This document shows positions 7,789-17,206 of a stretch of 64,000 nucleotides of DNA, in pieces. The notes under the pieces are model-generated. The model was not told the DNA's origin, did not search any database, and saw only the letters and a list, made by a program, of their open reading frames with translations. This stretch comes from CAVVAL01 sp963742725 (GTDB taxonomy: Bacteria > Actinomycetota > Actinomycetes > Mycobacteriales > Cryptosporangiaceae): the NCBI GenBank assembly GCA_963742725.1, contig CAVUMX010000001.1, positions 868,001 to 932,000 of the forward strand, written 5' to 3'. The translations under genes were made by a program, and so were the position numbers. Positions within the stretch are counted from its first letter, which is position 1. Every line of letters starts with the position of its first letter.

Positions 7789-9963
7789 GTGATCAGTAGG
7801 CGCTTGCTTCGCTTACGGCTGGCAGCGGCGCTGCCCCTGGTGGCCGCGACGGTCCTGGGGGCGACAGCCCTGCATGCGCCGATGACGGTCGTGACCGCCG
7901 CGCACGCGACCGGCGGGGACTGTTCACGCGACGCCGCGCTCCTCGACTTCTCCGACGCGCTCGACAAGACGACCTTCGAGGGCACGCCCGTCGCGGGGCT
8001 GTCCGCACTGGCGCCGACGCGTCACGGCCGGGCGCTGGCGGTGGTCGACAGGATCGGCAGCACGCCCGCCCGGATGTACGACCTGGACCTGGACGACGCC
8101 GAGGTCAAGGGCGTCACGGTCCTGCGCCGCGCCGACGGTACGCCCTACACCGGCGACGACTTCGACGGTGAGGGCCTGGTCGTCGAAGGTCGCACGGTCC
8201 TGATCACCTCGGAGACCGAGCCCACGATCCGCCGCTTCCGCCGCGGTGACGGCCGGCAGGTCGGCGCGCTGCCGGTGCCGGCGCGGTTCCAGGTGGCGCC
8301 GGCCGGTCAGGCCACGGTCAACCAGACGTTCGAGGCCCTGACGGCCGACGGCGACACCGTCTTCGCCGGCATGGAAGGTGCCCTCGCGCCGGACGGCGCA
8401 GGCAACAACCGCATCCTCCGGTACGACCGGGGCGTGCCCACCGCCCAGTACGCGTACCGGACCGACCCGGCGCTGAACCTGGTCGAACTGGTCGCACTCG
8501 GGGGCGACCAGTTGCTGTCGCTGGAGCGCGGTTTCAAGGCCGGCGTCGGCAACACGATCCGCGTGTTCATGGTCTCGACCACGGGCGCCCCGGACGTGTC
8601 GGGCACGGAGTCGCTGAGCACGGTCACCGATCCCCGCACGTTCCTCGGCAAGCAGCTGCTGTTCGACCTGGCGGACTGCCCGCCGTCCGGAGCGACCGCG
8701 AAGGCGCCGCAACCGAACCCGCTGCTGGACAACGTCGAGGGCATGGCCCTGGGCCAGCGGCTCCGGGGCGGGCGGACCGAGCTGCACCTGCTCTCGGACG
8801 ACAACGGCGCCGCCACGCAGACCACCCGCCTGTACCGGCTCGCGGTGAAGCTCCGCCCGCAGGCCCGGTTGGAGGCCCGGGCGTTCATCCCGGCGACCGC
8901 GTACCAGCCGGGCCCGGTGTCCGGCACCCAGTTGCCGCCGACGACCGTCAACGGCGTGACGCCGCCGTTCCCCGGCCAGCCGATCCCCGGCTTCTCGGCC
9001 ATCATCAAGGCCGGCGGCAACCGCCTGCTCGCGATGCCCGACAACGGCTTCGGCGCGAAGACCAACTCGGCGGACTTCCTGCTCCGGGCGTACACGATCG
9101 AGCCCGACTACCGGAAGCACACCGTCAAGATCCACGGCTTCCTCAGCTTCCGCGACCCGGACCGCAGGCTGCCGTTCCCGATCGTCAACGAGAACACCCC
9201 GGACCGGTTGCTCACCGGTGCCGACCTCGACATCGAGTCGCTCGCCCGCGATGCGCGTGGCGATCTGTGGATCGGCGAGGAATTCGGCCCGTACCTTGTG
9301 CGGACCGACCGCACCGGCAAGGTCCTCCAGGCCCCGATCCCACTCCCGGACGGTGGCAAGTCGCCGCAGTCGCCCGACCTGAAACCGGGCGAGCAGCCGA
9401 CCATCCGCGGCAGCCGCGGCTTCGAGGCGATGGCCACCAGCGAGAACGGCCGGACGCTCTACCCGATCCTGGAAGGCGCCCGCATCGACGACCCCGACCA
9501 GCGCCGCCGGATCGTCTACGAGTTCGACGTCCGCAGCGCGAAGTACACGGGCCGCACCTGGTCGTTCCGCGTGGACACGCCGGATCTGGTCGTGGGCGAC
9601 GCCGCCGTCCTCGACGGGCAGAAGCTCATCCTGATCGAGCGGGACAACGCCGAGGGCGTCGACGCCCGGGTCAAGCGCCTCGTCGTGACGGACCTGTCCG
9701 CTGGCCCGCAGCTGCCCCGGCGCACGGCCCTCGACCTGCTGCGGATCCCGGACCCGCGTGGCGTCTCGTCCCCGCCGCGGCCCGGCGAGTACGGCGTCGG
9801 CCCGCTGTTCTCGTTCCCGATGCAGTCCGTCGAGACGGTGCTGCCGCTGCACGGCGACAAGGTCCTCGTCGCCAACGACAACAACTTCCCCGGCAACGAC
9901 GGCCGCATCCTCGGCAAGGCCGACGACACCGAACTGATCGTCATCACGATCCCGGGGCTGTAA
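7789..9963 (+). CDS. Secreted esterase-like activity of phytase family protein with two tandem domains
   Basis: The GTG at 7789 follows GGAGG (7779-7783) by 5 nt, giving 724 residues; further upstream codons in frame lack a ribosome site. The N-terminus (RRLLRLRLAAALPL to AHA) is a Sec signal peptide. Two consecutive regions belong to the phytase-like beta-propeller family (PF13449). The first (about 40-370) contains GLSALAP, DDFDGEGLVV and FEALTADGD. The second (about 390-720) contains FSAIIKAGGNRLLAMPDNGFG, DLDIESLA, GEEFGPYLV and GFEAMATSENGRTLYP. Single-domain members are the usual form, so this is a fusion or internal duplication. The family is named for weak esterase activity on phytate-like substrates, and the real substrate here is unknown. 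A terminator hairpin follows at 9990. Confidence 0.85.
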   Translation: MISRRLLRLRLAAALPLVAATVLGATALHAPMTVVTAAHATGGDCSRDAALLDFSDALDKTTFEGTPVAGLSALAPTRHGRALAVVDRIGSTPARMYDLDLDDAEVKGVTVLRRADGTPYTGDDFDGEGLVVEGRTVLITSETEPTIRRFRRGDGRQVGALPVPARFQVAPAGQATVNQTFEALTADGDTVFAGMEGALAPDGAGNNRILRYDRGVPTAQYAYRTDPALNLVELVALGGDQLLSLERGFKAGVGNTIRVFMVSTTGAPDVSGTESLSTVTDPRTFLGKQLLFDLADCPPSGATAKAPQPNPLLDNVEGMALGQRLRGGRTELHLLSDDNGAATQTTRLYRLAVKLRPQARLEARAFIPATAYQPGPVSGTQLPPTTVNGVTPPFPGQPIPGFSAIIKAGGNRLLAMPDNGFGAKTNSADFLLRAYTIEPDYRKHTVKIHGFLSFRDPDRRLPFPIVNENTPDRLLTGADLDIESLARDARGDLWIGEEFGPYLVRTDRTGKVLQAPIPLPDGGKSPQSPDLKPGEQPTIRGSRGFEAMATSENGRTLYPILEGARIDDPDQRRRIVYEFDVRSAKYTGRTWSFRVDTPDLVVGDAAVLDGQKLILIERDNAEGVDARVKRLVVTDLSAGPQLPRRTALDLLRIPDPRGVSSPPRPGEYGVGPLFSFPMQSVETVLPLHGDKVLVANDNNFPGNDGRILGKADDTELIVITIPGL

Positions 9964-9989
9964 TCGCCCGGTAGCGCGGCGGATCACTA

Positions 9990-10022
9990 CGCCGGTTCCC
10001 CAGCATCTTCGGGGAACCGGCG
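9990..10022 (+). terminator. Strong hairpin terminator after the phytase-like gene
   Basis: The 12-bp perfect stem CGCCGGTTCCCC/GGGGAACCGGCG with a 9-nt loop starts 26 nt after the stop codon and insulates the ABC transporter operon downstream. Confidence 0.8.
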
Positions 10023-10155
10023 TCGTCGTCTCCGAAGAACCTTGCTTAGCGCCGATACACTCCGTTTGGCGCCAGATAGGCTGGGAGCGGTTACTTCCCG
10101 CTATCTACGCCCACCTGAGCAGGACAGTTGCGCGTAGGCCCTGACGAGGAGCGTC

Positions 10156-10800
10156 ATGATCACGCTGGAAAACGTGACCGTCGAGTATCCGGACGTCACG
10201 CCGCTGGACGAGGTCAGCCTCACCTTGGAACCCGGTGCGACCGCGATCATGGGCCCGAGCGGGAGCGGCAAGAGCACGCTTCTGCGCCTCATCAGTGGCA
10301 TGCAGGCGCCGACATCCGGAAGGGTCAGCATCTCCGGCACTGCCGTGACCACTGCTTCATGGCGTTCGGCAGGCGATCCACGGGTGTCGCTCATCCATCA
10401 GGACTATCGGCTAGTGCCGTTCTTGACGGTCGAGCAGAACATGCTGCTCGCCGCGGAGTTGCGTGGCATCCGCCGATCGAGCGCCGACATCGGCTCGGTG
10501 CTCAGCCGCGTGGCGCTGCCCTCGTCGATGCGGGACCGGCTGCCGGCGAAGATGTCAGGCGGACAGCAACAGCGTGTGGCCATCGCCCGCGCATTGGTGG
10601 CTGGGACGTCGGTCGTACTCGCCGACGAGCCGACCGGGGCGTTGGACGTCGAGAACACCGAGAGGGTGACCGAGATCCTCGTCGACCTCGGCCAGCGCGA
10701 CGGGCTGGTGGTCGTGGTCGCCACGCACGATCCGAGCGTCGCGGAGCGGTTGGATCATCGCTACGAGGTGGCTCGGGGCAAGCTGGTGAAGCTCGCATGA
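10156..10800 (+). CDS. ABC transporter ATP-binding protein (MacB/LolD-type)
   Basis: This 214-residue ATPase starts at ATG 10156 after GAGGAG. Walker A is GPSGSGKST (33-41), the Q-loop is in SLIHQDYR, the signature MSGGQQQR has Ser134, Walker B is VLADEPTGALD (Asp157, Glu158), and the switch His is in VVVATHDPSV. Sequence and size fit the exporter subfamily that pairs with FtsX-like permeases, moving lipids, peptides or antibiotics out of the membrane. The permease gene overlaps its stop codon by ATGA, so the two are translationally coupled. Because the permease frame is broken as sequenced, the complete transporter may not be functional. Confidence 0.93.
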   Translation: MITLENVTVEYPDVTPLDEVSLTLEPGATAIMGPSGSGKSTLLRLISGMQAPTSGRVSISGTAVTTASWRSAGDPRVSLIHQDYRLVPFLTVEQNMLLAAELRGIRRSSADIGSVLSRVALPSSMRDRLPAKMSGGQQQRVAIARALVAGTSVVLADEPTGALDVENTERVTEILVDLGQRDGLVVVVATHDPSVAERLDHRYEVARGKLVKLA

Positions 10801-13014
10801 GCCCGCGTGTCACTGGTGCGCGGCTCGCTGTGGCGTTCGCGCGTCACCGGATGGCGCAGATCCTCGTGTTGCTGCTGTTGGGATTCCTGCTGGGCGGCAC
10901 CGTCATCGGCCTGGCGGTGGCACGGAGCAGCGCGGAGCAGGCGATCCTGGATTCGGTCCGCGCGGACCTCGGCCAGAAGGCCTACGCGCTGCAGACGGCC
11001 GACGCCGACGCGAACAAGGCCCTACCCAATGCGGCGGGCGCCATGCCGCTCCAGGACCAGATGGGTGATGTGACCGCAGGCGGACTCTCGCTGCCGGTCC
11101 TGGTGCGCTCGACCAACGATGCGTCGTTGGACCTGGGGATCCTCGTTCGAGGCACGCGGCCCGAACACGCCGGCGACGTACTGCTGTCGGAGTTGACCGC
11201 GGTGTCCTTGGGCATCGCACTCGGCGACACGGTGCAGGTGCGCGCCGACGATGTCGAGGCGCCGGGACGGGTCGTCGGGTTCTCCGTGGATCCCGCCGAC
11301 CGGACCACGAGCACGGTGGTGCGGCTGGTGAACGACTCCGCGGAGTTCCGCCCCACGATGTGGCTCAGCGACGACGAGTTCTCCGCCGACCCCGTGTTGC
11401 GGCCCATTTTCGACCGTCGCGCGGCGCGCTATCAGTCTGTCGCGAGCCTTCTTGAGACAGCTGCGATGAACCGGCCACAGTTTCTTGGCGCGATGGGTTT
11501 CCTCCCGGCCGGCTGCGGTCTGCTGGTGGGCATCCTGGGTGGCAGCGCCGCGGCTCTGGCCCTCCTGCTCGCGCGTGACCCGGTGTCAGCATGGGTAGGG
11601 CAGTACTGGGTGGACATCGCGATTCCGTGGCAGGAACCGGCCGTCGTGCTGGGGGCGACCATCCTGGCTGGCCTGTCCGCCGTGCCGCTGGTGGGTCTCG
11701 CCACCCGGTGGGCGGGGCGCCTGACTCCGCGACCCGCCCGGCACCGGTGGGTGACCGCCGCGGCAGTGCTGGCTGGGTCCGGAGGGCTCGTTGCCTGGCT
11801 GGTCCTGATCAACATCTCGCTGCGGCAGAACGGAGACTATGCGTTCGCGCTGTCTCCGCTCGCCGCCGCGGTCATCGCGGCCGCGTTGCCTTTCGTTATC
11901 GCGCCTGCGCTGTGTTGGCGACTGCCCCCGGCCACCCGGGCGCTGATGCGGCATCTCCTCGCCGGCCTCCGGACCGTCACAGCTGTCGGCGCGATCATCG
12001 CGTTGTCGAGCAGCATCTGGTCGGCCCAGACGACCTCCGAAGCCAACAGGGCCGAAGCAAGTGATAGCCCGGACGTACCGGCCGGTTCCTTCCTGATCAG
12101 CGAAATGCCCGATGCCGCGATCCCGACCTTGACTGCGCTCTACCGCGATCACGGGGGCCACGAGGTTGTTCAGTTCGGGGTTCCCGTCGAATCGGCGACC
12201 CCTCCTTCGGGTGACGACGACGAACGTCACGACGTGTGCGTCGGTGCGCCGCACGATGAACCCCTTCGAGGTAGATGACTGCGAACTCGAGGCCACGGGG
12301 TCCCCGGTCACCACAGTGCTCCTCGGCGCCCCGGGCTCGGCACCACGCGCCGATCCGACCCTGTTGGAGAACGGCAAGGTCGGGCTGGCGCTGTTCACCA
12401 CCGGCGCCGAGACCGCATCGCGACTTGGCGACACCCGTGCCCAGGCTGATCCGATGATCGGCGGTGCCGTGGGCGGCTTGGTGATTCCGTCAGACGGTAG
12501 CGTCGCCAAGGAGTTCGGACTCACTCCCGCGGGGACCAGCGCGGTGCTGCTGGATTTCTCCAGGCTGACGGCACATGACCAGTTCCTCATGCGAGCGGCG
12601 GCCACCCGGCTGGCCCCGAGCTCGTTCACCACCAGTGGCACCGACCCCACGGGCTACGACCGGCTCCGCTCGGTCGCCAACACGGTGAGCTTCCTCGGCG
12701 CAGCGACGACGATGATCATCGTGCTCCTGGGCGGCATCGCGTTGGTCGTCGCGCACACGCTGACCAGACGTACCCTCGTCGACATAGGCTCCACCCCGCG
12801 TCGACGTTGGGGAATCGTGGCCCGGTGGACGGCCGTCCCCTTGATCACGGCGGTGCTGACCATCCCGCTCGCCATTCTCACGGCGTCCTTGGGAGGCCAG
12901 AGCACAGACTCATCGATCGGGGTCCTGTGGATACTGCCCGGCGCCGCCGGCGCGGTGGCATCCCTGATCGTCGGACTGGCGTTCCTCCGCACGCCGCCGA
13001 CAACCAGCGAGTAG
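10797..13014 (+). CDS. FtsX-like ABC transporter permease, frame broken near 12190-12215
   Basis: Translation begins at ATG 10797, overlapping the ATPase stop, and runs to a stop at 12278 (493 residues). The homologous C-terminus continues in the +1 frame to TAG 13012-13014. The first part has an N-terminal membrane anchor (ILVLLLLGFLLGGTVIGLAVA), an extracytoplasmic domain and five more helices. The second part resumes as VTTTNVTTCASVRR, carries a further extracytoplasmic segment and ends with three helices (TTMIIVLLGGIALVVAHTL, ITAVLTIPLAILTA, AAGAVASLIVGLAFL), the FtsX C-terminal arrangement. Inserting or removing bases in CCCCTCCTTCGGG restores one ~740-residue protein. It may be a sequencing indel or a real inactivating mutation. 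A terminator hairpin lies at 13055-13094. Confidence 0.8.
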
Positions 13015-13054
13015 CGCGATCGCCGAGCGATCCGCGTAACCCTTCTCGTGTTGC

Positions 13055-13094
13055 GGGCGATGTTCCTGTTGCTGTAACGACAGCAACATCGCCC
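13055..13094 (+). terminator. Bulged hairpin after the ABC permease
   Basis: GGGCGATGTT (13055-13064) and GCTGT (13071-13075), separated by a 6-nt bulge, pair with ACAGCAACATCGCCC (13080-13094) around a short loop. It lies 40 nt after the permease stop and fits a transcription terminator. Confidence 0.6.
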
Positions 13095-13243
13095 GGATTG
13101 AGAGGGGCCTCGGATGGTCTGCACCGATCCAGCCAGGAGCGTCACATGAACGCGGCGTTACCACCTCTTGACAACGATGTCACACCTGCGCTTACGTGTG
13201 GCGCAGCTCATACCGGGCGCCCACTGAGTTGGAGGCGGGCTTG

Positions 13244-16200
13244 ATGAAGAGTAGTCGGGCAACCTGGATCGTGGCCTGCACGGCCGCGTTAGCGCTGGTG
13301 GTGCCAGCCAGCGCGCAGGCAGCACCAGTGCATCCGGTCACCCCACCCACCGAACCGGCGGCCACTCAGGCGGAGGCGGACCGCGCCGGCCTGGCCGGCA
13401 GCACCGAGTTCGCCTCCTCGCTGGAGACCACGGACGCGCAGCCCGACTGGGCGAACACCGTCGAGACGGACGCTGCCGGCAACAAGAAGTCCGACGGGGT
13501 CGTCGGGCCTCCGCCCACCGGAATCCCCGGCAACATCATGGACAAGGTCACCGAGACGACCGCCAACGGCGAGAACTCCGCCGGAGGCGAGCTCGCGACC
13601 CACGCGACCGACGGCGACATCTACTCCAAGTGGCTGGTGTTCGAGAGCACCGGCTGGGTGCAGGTCAAGCTCAGCTCCCCGCAGAAGGTCGTGCACTACG
13701 CCCTGACCTCGGCGAACGACGCCCCCGAGCGTGACCCCGTCGACTGGCAGCTCCAGGGCTCCGCCGACGGCACGACGTGGACCACCCTGGACACGCAGGC
13801 CGGTCAGGCGTTCCCGTCCCGGTTCCTCACCAAGGAATACCGGATCACGAACGAGACGGCCTACCTCTACTACCGGCTGAACGTCACCCGCAACGGCGGC
13901 GTCAACCTGGTGCAGCTCGCCGAACTGCAGCTCTCCGACGGCACGCCGGCCCCGCCCGGCCCGGGCGAGATGACCACGCTCATCCACAAGGGCCCGTCGA
14001 GCGCACCGGCCGCGAAGACCAGCGTCGGCTACACCGGCCTGAAGGCGCTCCAGTACGCCGGCAAGCACACGGCCGAGCAGCGCGGGTACTCGTACAACAA
14101 GGTCTTCGACGTCCACGTCAACGTCACGGCGAAGAGCGAGCTGTCGTACCGGATCTTCCCCGAGTTCATGACCGACGACCTGTCGTACCCGAGCACGTAC
14201 GCGGCCGTCGACCTCGCCTTCACCGACGGCACGTACCTGAGTGACCTGCGCGCCAAGGACCAGCACGGCTTCGTGCTGAGCCCGCAGGGCCAGGGCGCGT
14301 CCAAGTCGCTGTACACGAACCAGTGGAATCACAAGCTCTCGAAGATCGGCAAGGTCGCGGAGGGCAAGACGATCGACCGGATCCTCGTCGCGTACGACAA
14401 CCCCGACGGCCCGGCGACGTTCCGTGGTTGGATCGACGACCTGCGCATCGTCGGCAGTCCGACGAAGAAGCAGTTCAAGCGCAAGTCCGACTACGTCATC
14501 ACGACCCGTGGCACGCAGTCGACGAGCAGCTTCTCGCGGGGCAACAACATCCCGGCGACGGCCGTCCCGCACGGGTTCAACTTCTGGACGCCTGTCACGA
14601 ACGCGGGCACCACGAGCTGGCTGTACGACTACCACAAGGGCAACAACGCCCAGAACCTCCCGGCGTTGCAGGCGTTCGCCGCCAGCCACGAGCCGAGCCC
14701 GTGGATGGGTGACCGGCAGACGTTCCAGGTGATGCCGTCCGGCGTGGCCGGCGTCCCGAACGCGAACCGCACCGCCCGGGCGCTGCCGTTCCGCCACGAG
14801 AACGAGGTGGCGTCGCCGCACTACTACAGCGTCCAGTTCGAGAACGGCATCAAGGCCGAGGTCGCGCCGACGGACCACGCCGCGATCTTCCGCTTCACGT
14901 TCACCGGCAACGAGTCGAGCCTGATCTTCGACAACGTCAACAACAACGGTGGACTGACGATCGACCAGGCGAACGGCGTGGTCACCGGCTTCTCGGACGT
15001 CCGCAGTGGACTGTCGAACGGCGCCACCCGGATGTTCGTCTACGGCACCCTGGACAACGCCGTCAAGGCCAGCGGCCCGCTGACCGGCGGTGGCGGCGCC
15101 GCCGTGACGGGGTACACGCAGTTCAACACGTCCGCGTCGAAGTCCGTCACGCTGCGGATCGCCACCTCGCTGATCAGCATCGACCAGGCCAAGAAGAACC
15201 TCGCCCTGGAGATCGCGGACGGCGAGAGCCTGGAGACCGTCCGGGCGAAGGCGCAGAAGCTCTGGGACGAGCGGATGCGCGTGATCGACGTCGAGGGCGC
15301 CACCCAGGACCAGCTCACGACGCTCTACTCCAACCTGTACCGGCTGTACCTCTACCCGAACTCCGGGCACGAGAACGTCGGCACGAACGCCGCGCCGGTG
15401 TGGAAGCACGCGGTGCAGTCGTCCACCAGCACCCCGCCGAGCACCCCGACCGAAACCGGCGCGCCGGTGGTCGACGGCAAGGTGTACGTGAACAACGGGT
15501 TCTGGGACACGTACCGCACCACCTGGGCGGCGTACAGCTTCTTCACCCCGAAGAAGGCCGGTGAGCTGGTGGACGGCTTCGTCCAGCAGTACAAGGACGG
15601 CGGCTGGGTGTCCCGGTGGTCGTCGCCGGGCTACGCCAACCTGATGACCGGCACCAGCTCGGACGTCTCGTTCGCGGACGCCTACGTCAAGGGCATCAAG
15701 AACTTCGACGTCAAGGCCGCGTACGACGCCGCCGTGAAGAACGCGTCGGTGGCCCCGCCGGGCGCCAACCCGAACAACCCGAGCGTCGGACGCAAGGGCC
15801 TCCAGACCTCGATCTACCGGGGCTACACCGCCAGCGACGTGTCCGAGGGCGTGTCGTGGGCGCTGGAGGGCTACATCAACGACTTCGGCATCGCGAACAT
15901 GGCGAAGGCGCTGGCGGAGCAGAAGGGCCTGTCGGAGGCGGAGAAGAATCGGTACAAGGCCGAGTCCGAGTACTACCTGAACCGCGCCCAGAACTACATC
16001 CACATGTTCGACCCGTCGATCAAGTTCTTCCAGGGACGCGCGGCGGACGGCACGTGGAAGTCGACGCCGGACAAGTACGACCCGCGCGTCTGGGGTCACG
16101 ACCACGACTACACCGAGACGGACGGCTGGAACTTCGCGTTCCACGTGCCGCAGGACGGCCAGGGCCTGGCCAACCTGTACGGCGGCCGCCCCGAGCTTGC

Positions 16201-17152
16201 GAAGAAGCTGGACACGTTCTTCGCCACCCCGGAGACGGCGACCTTCCCCGGCTCGTACGGCGGGATCATCCACGAGATGACCGAAGCGCGCGACGTCCGG
16301 ATGGGCCAGTGGGGCTTCAGCAACCAGGTGTCGCACCACATCCCGTGGATGTACAACTACGCGGGCCAGCCGTGGAAGACCCAGGAGAAGACCCGCGAGG
16401 TCATGTCCCGGCTCTACGTCGGCAGCGAGCTCGGCCAGGGCTACGCCGGTGACGAGGACAACGGCGAGACGTCGGCCTGGTACCTGTTCGCCGCGCTCGG
16501 CTTCTACCCGCTCCAGATGGGCAGCGAGTACTACGCCATCGGTTCGCCGCTGTTCACCAAGGCGACCGTGAACCTGGAGAACGGCAAGAAGCTGGTCGTC
16601 AAGGCGCCGAAGAACAGCCGCACGAACGTCTACGTGCAGGGGCTCAAGGTCAACGGCAAGAAGTACACGAAGACCTACCTGCCGCACGACGTCCTCGCGA
16701 AGGGCGGCACGATCGAGTTCGACCTCGGCTCGAAGCCGTCCACCTGGGGCACCGGCAAGGACGACGCGCCCAAGTCGATCACGACCGGCAACGAGGTGGC
16801 GAAGCCGCTGCGTGACGTCGCCGGGGCGACCGGGCCGCTGTTCGACAACTCGTCCGGCACGAAGGCCGAGGTGACACCGCAGGTCGATCTCGCACCGGCG
16901 GCCGCCACCAAGGCCACGTTCTACACGCTGACGTCGGCCGACGTGGCCGGCGATCCCACCGGATGGGTCCTCAAGGGCTCCAACGACGGGACGACGTGGA
17001 AGGAGCTCGACAAGCGCGACGGCGAGACGTTCCAGTGGCGCTCGCAGGCCAGGGCGTTCAAGATCGCCAAGCCTGGCACGTACGCGCACTACCGGCTGGA
17101 GTTCGTCGGCACCGGCACGCTCGCCGAGGTCGAACTGCTCAGCCAGGGCTAG
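13244..17152 (+). CDS. Secreted GH92 alpha-mannosidase with flanking discoidin-like domains
   Basis: This 1302-residue protein starts at ATG 13244, 8 nt after GGAGG. It has a Sec signal peptide (MKSSRATWIVACTAALALVV to AQA). An N-terminal F5/8 type C (discoidin-like) carbohydrate-binding domain spans about 85-230 (DGDIYSKWLVFESTGWVQVK). The GH92 N-terminal beta-sandwich follows, then the (alpha/alpha)6 catalytic domain with the family hallmarks TDGWNFAFHVPQD, QVSHHIPWMYNYAG and GDEDNGETSAWYLFAALGFYP. A second discoidin-like segment ends the protein (about 1175-1300). GH92 enzymes are calcium-dependent exo-alpha-mannosidases, usually alpha-1,2, acting on N-glycans or fungal and yeast mannan. 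The linkage here cannot be read from sequence. A terminator follows at 17167. Confidence 0.93.
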   Translation: MKSSRATWIVACTAALALVVPASAQAAPVHPVTPPTEPAATQAEADRAGLAGSTEFASSLETTDAQPDWANTVETDAAGNKKSDGVVGPPPTGIPGNIMDKVTETTANGENSAGGELATHATDGDIYSKWLVFESTGWVQVKLSSPQKVVHYALTSANDAPERDPVDWQLQGSADGTTWTTLDTQAGQAFPSRFLTKEYRITNETAYLYYRLNVTRNGGVNLVQLAELQLSDGTPAPPGPGEMTTLIHKGPSSAPAAKTSVGYTGLKALQYAGKHTAEQRGYSYNKVFDVHVNVTAKSELSYRIFPEFMTDDLSYPSTYAAVDLAFTDGTYLSDLRAKDQHGFVLSPQGQGASKSLYTNQWNHKLSKIGKVAEGKTIDRILVAYDNPDGPATFRGWIDDLRIVGSPTKKQFKRKSDYVITTRGTQSTSSFSRGNNIPATAVPHGFNFWTPVTNAGTTSWLYDYHKGNNAQNLPALQAFAASHEPSPWMGDRQTFQVMPSGVAGVPNANRTARALPFRHENEVASPHYYSVQFENGIKAEVAPTDHAAIFRFTFTGNESSLIFDNVNNNGGLTIDQANGVVTGFSDVRSGLSNGATRMFVYGTLDNAVKASGPLTGGGGAAVTGYTQFNTSASKSVTLRIATSLISIDQAKKNLALEIADGESLETVRAKAQKLWDERMRVIDVEGATQDQLTTLYSNLYRLYLYPNSGHENVGTNAAPVWKHAVQSSTSTPPSTPTETGAPVVDGKVYVNNGFWDTYRTTWAAYSFFTPKKAGELVDGFVQQYKDGGWVSRWSSPGYANLMTGTSSDVSFADAYVKGIKNFDVKAAYDAAVKNASVAPPGANPNNPSVGRKGLQTSIYRGYTASDVSEGVSWALEGYINDFGIANMAKALAEQKGLSEAEKNRYKAESEYYLNRAQNYIHMFDPSIKFFQGRAADGTWKSTPDKYDPRVWGHDHDYTETDGWNFAFHVPQDGQGLANLYGGRPELAKKLDTFFATPETATFPGSYGGIIHEMTEARDVRMGQWGFSNQVSHHIPWMYNYAGQPWKTQEKTREVMSRLYVGSELGQGYAGDEDNGETSAWYLFAALGFYPLQMGSEYYAIGSPLFTKATVNLENGKKLVVKAPKNSRTNVYVQGLKVNGKKYTKTYLPHDVLAKGGTIEFDLGSKPSTWGTGKDDAPKSITTGNEVAKPLRDVAGATGPLFDNSSGTKAEVTPQVDLAPAAATKATFYTLTSADVAGDPTGWVLKGSNDGTTWKELDKRDGETFQWRSQARAFKIAKPGTYAHYRLEFVGTGTLAEVELLSQG

Positions 17153-17166
17153 ACCGCACGTGACGG

Positions 17167-17197
17167 TGGCCCGGCAGGTATCCAGCCTGCCGGGCCA
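17167..17197. terminator. 12-bp hairpin between convergent genes
   Basis: TGGCCCGGCAGG (17167-17178) and CCTGCCGGGCCA (17186-17197) form a perfect stem with a 7-nt loop between the stop codons of the GH92 gene and the sigma-factor remnant. It probably works in both directions. Confidence 0.8.
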
Positions 17198-17206
17198 TCG
17201 GCGTTT

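Noticed and set aside
12166..13014. Second half of the ABC permease as a separate gene with an ATG at 12166
   Set aside because: There is no ribosome site at this ATG and it lies inside the upstream permease frame. The two parts fit together as one FtsX-like permease, so a frameshift is more likely.
13289..17089. Minus-strand open frame of about 1266 codons opposite the GH92 gene
   Set aside because: Low-complexity Val/Arg/Asp-rich translation with no ribosome site or motif; the GH92 frame explains the region.
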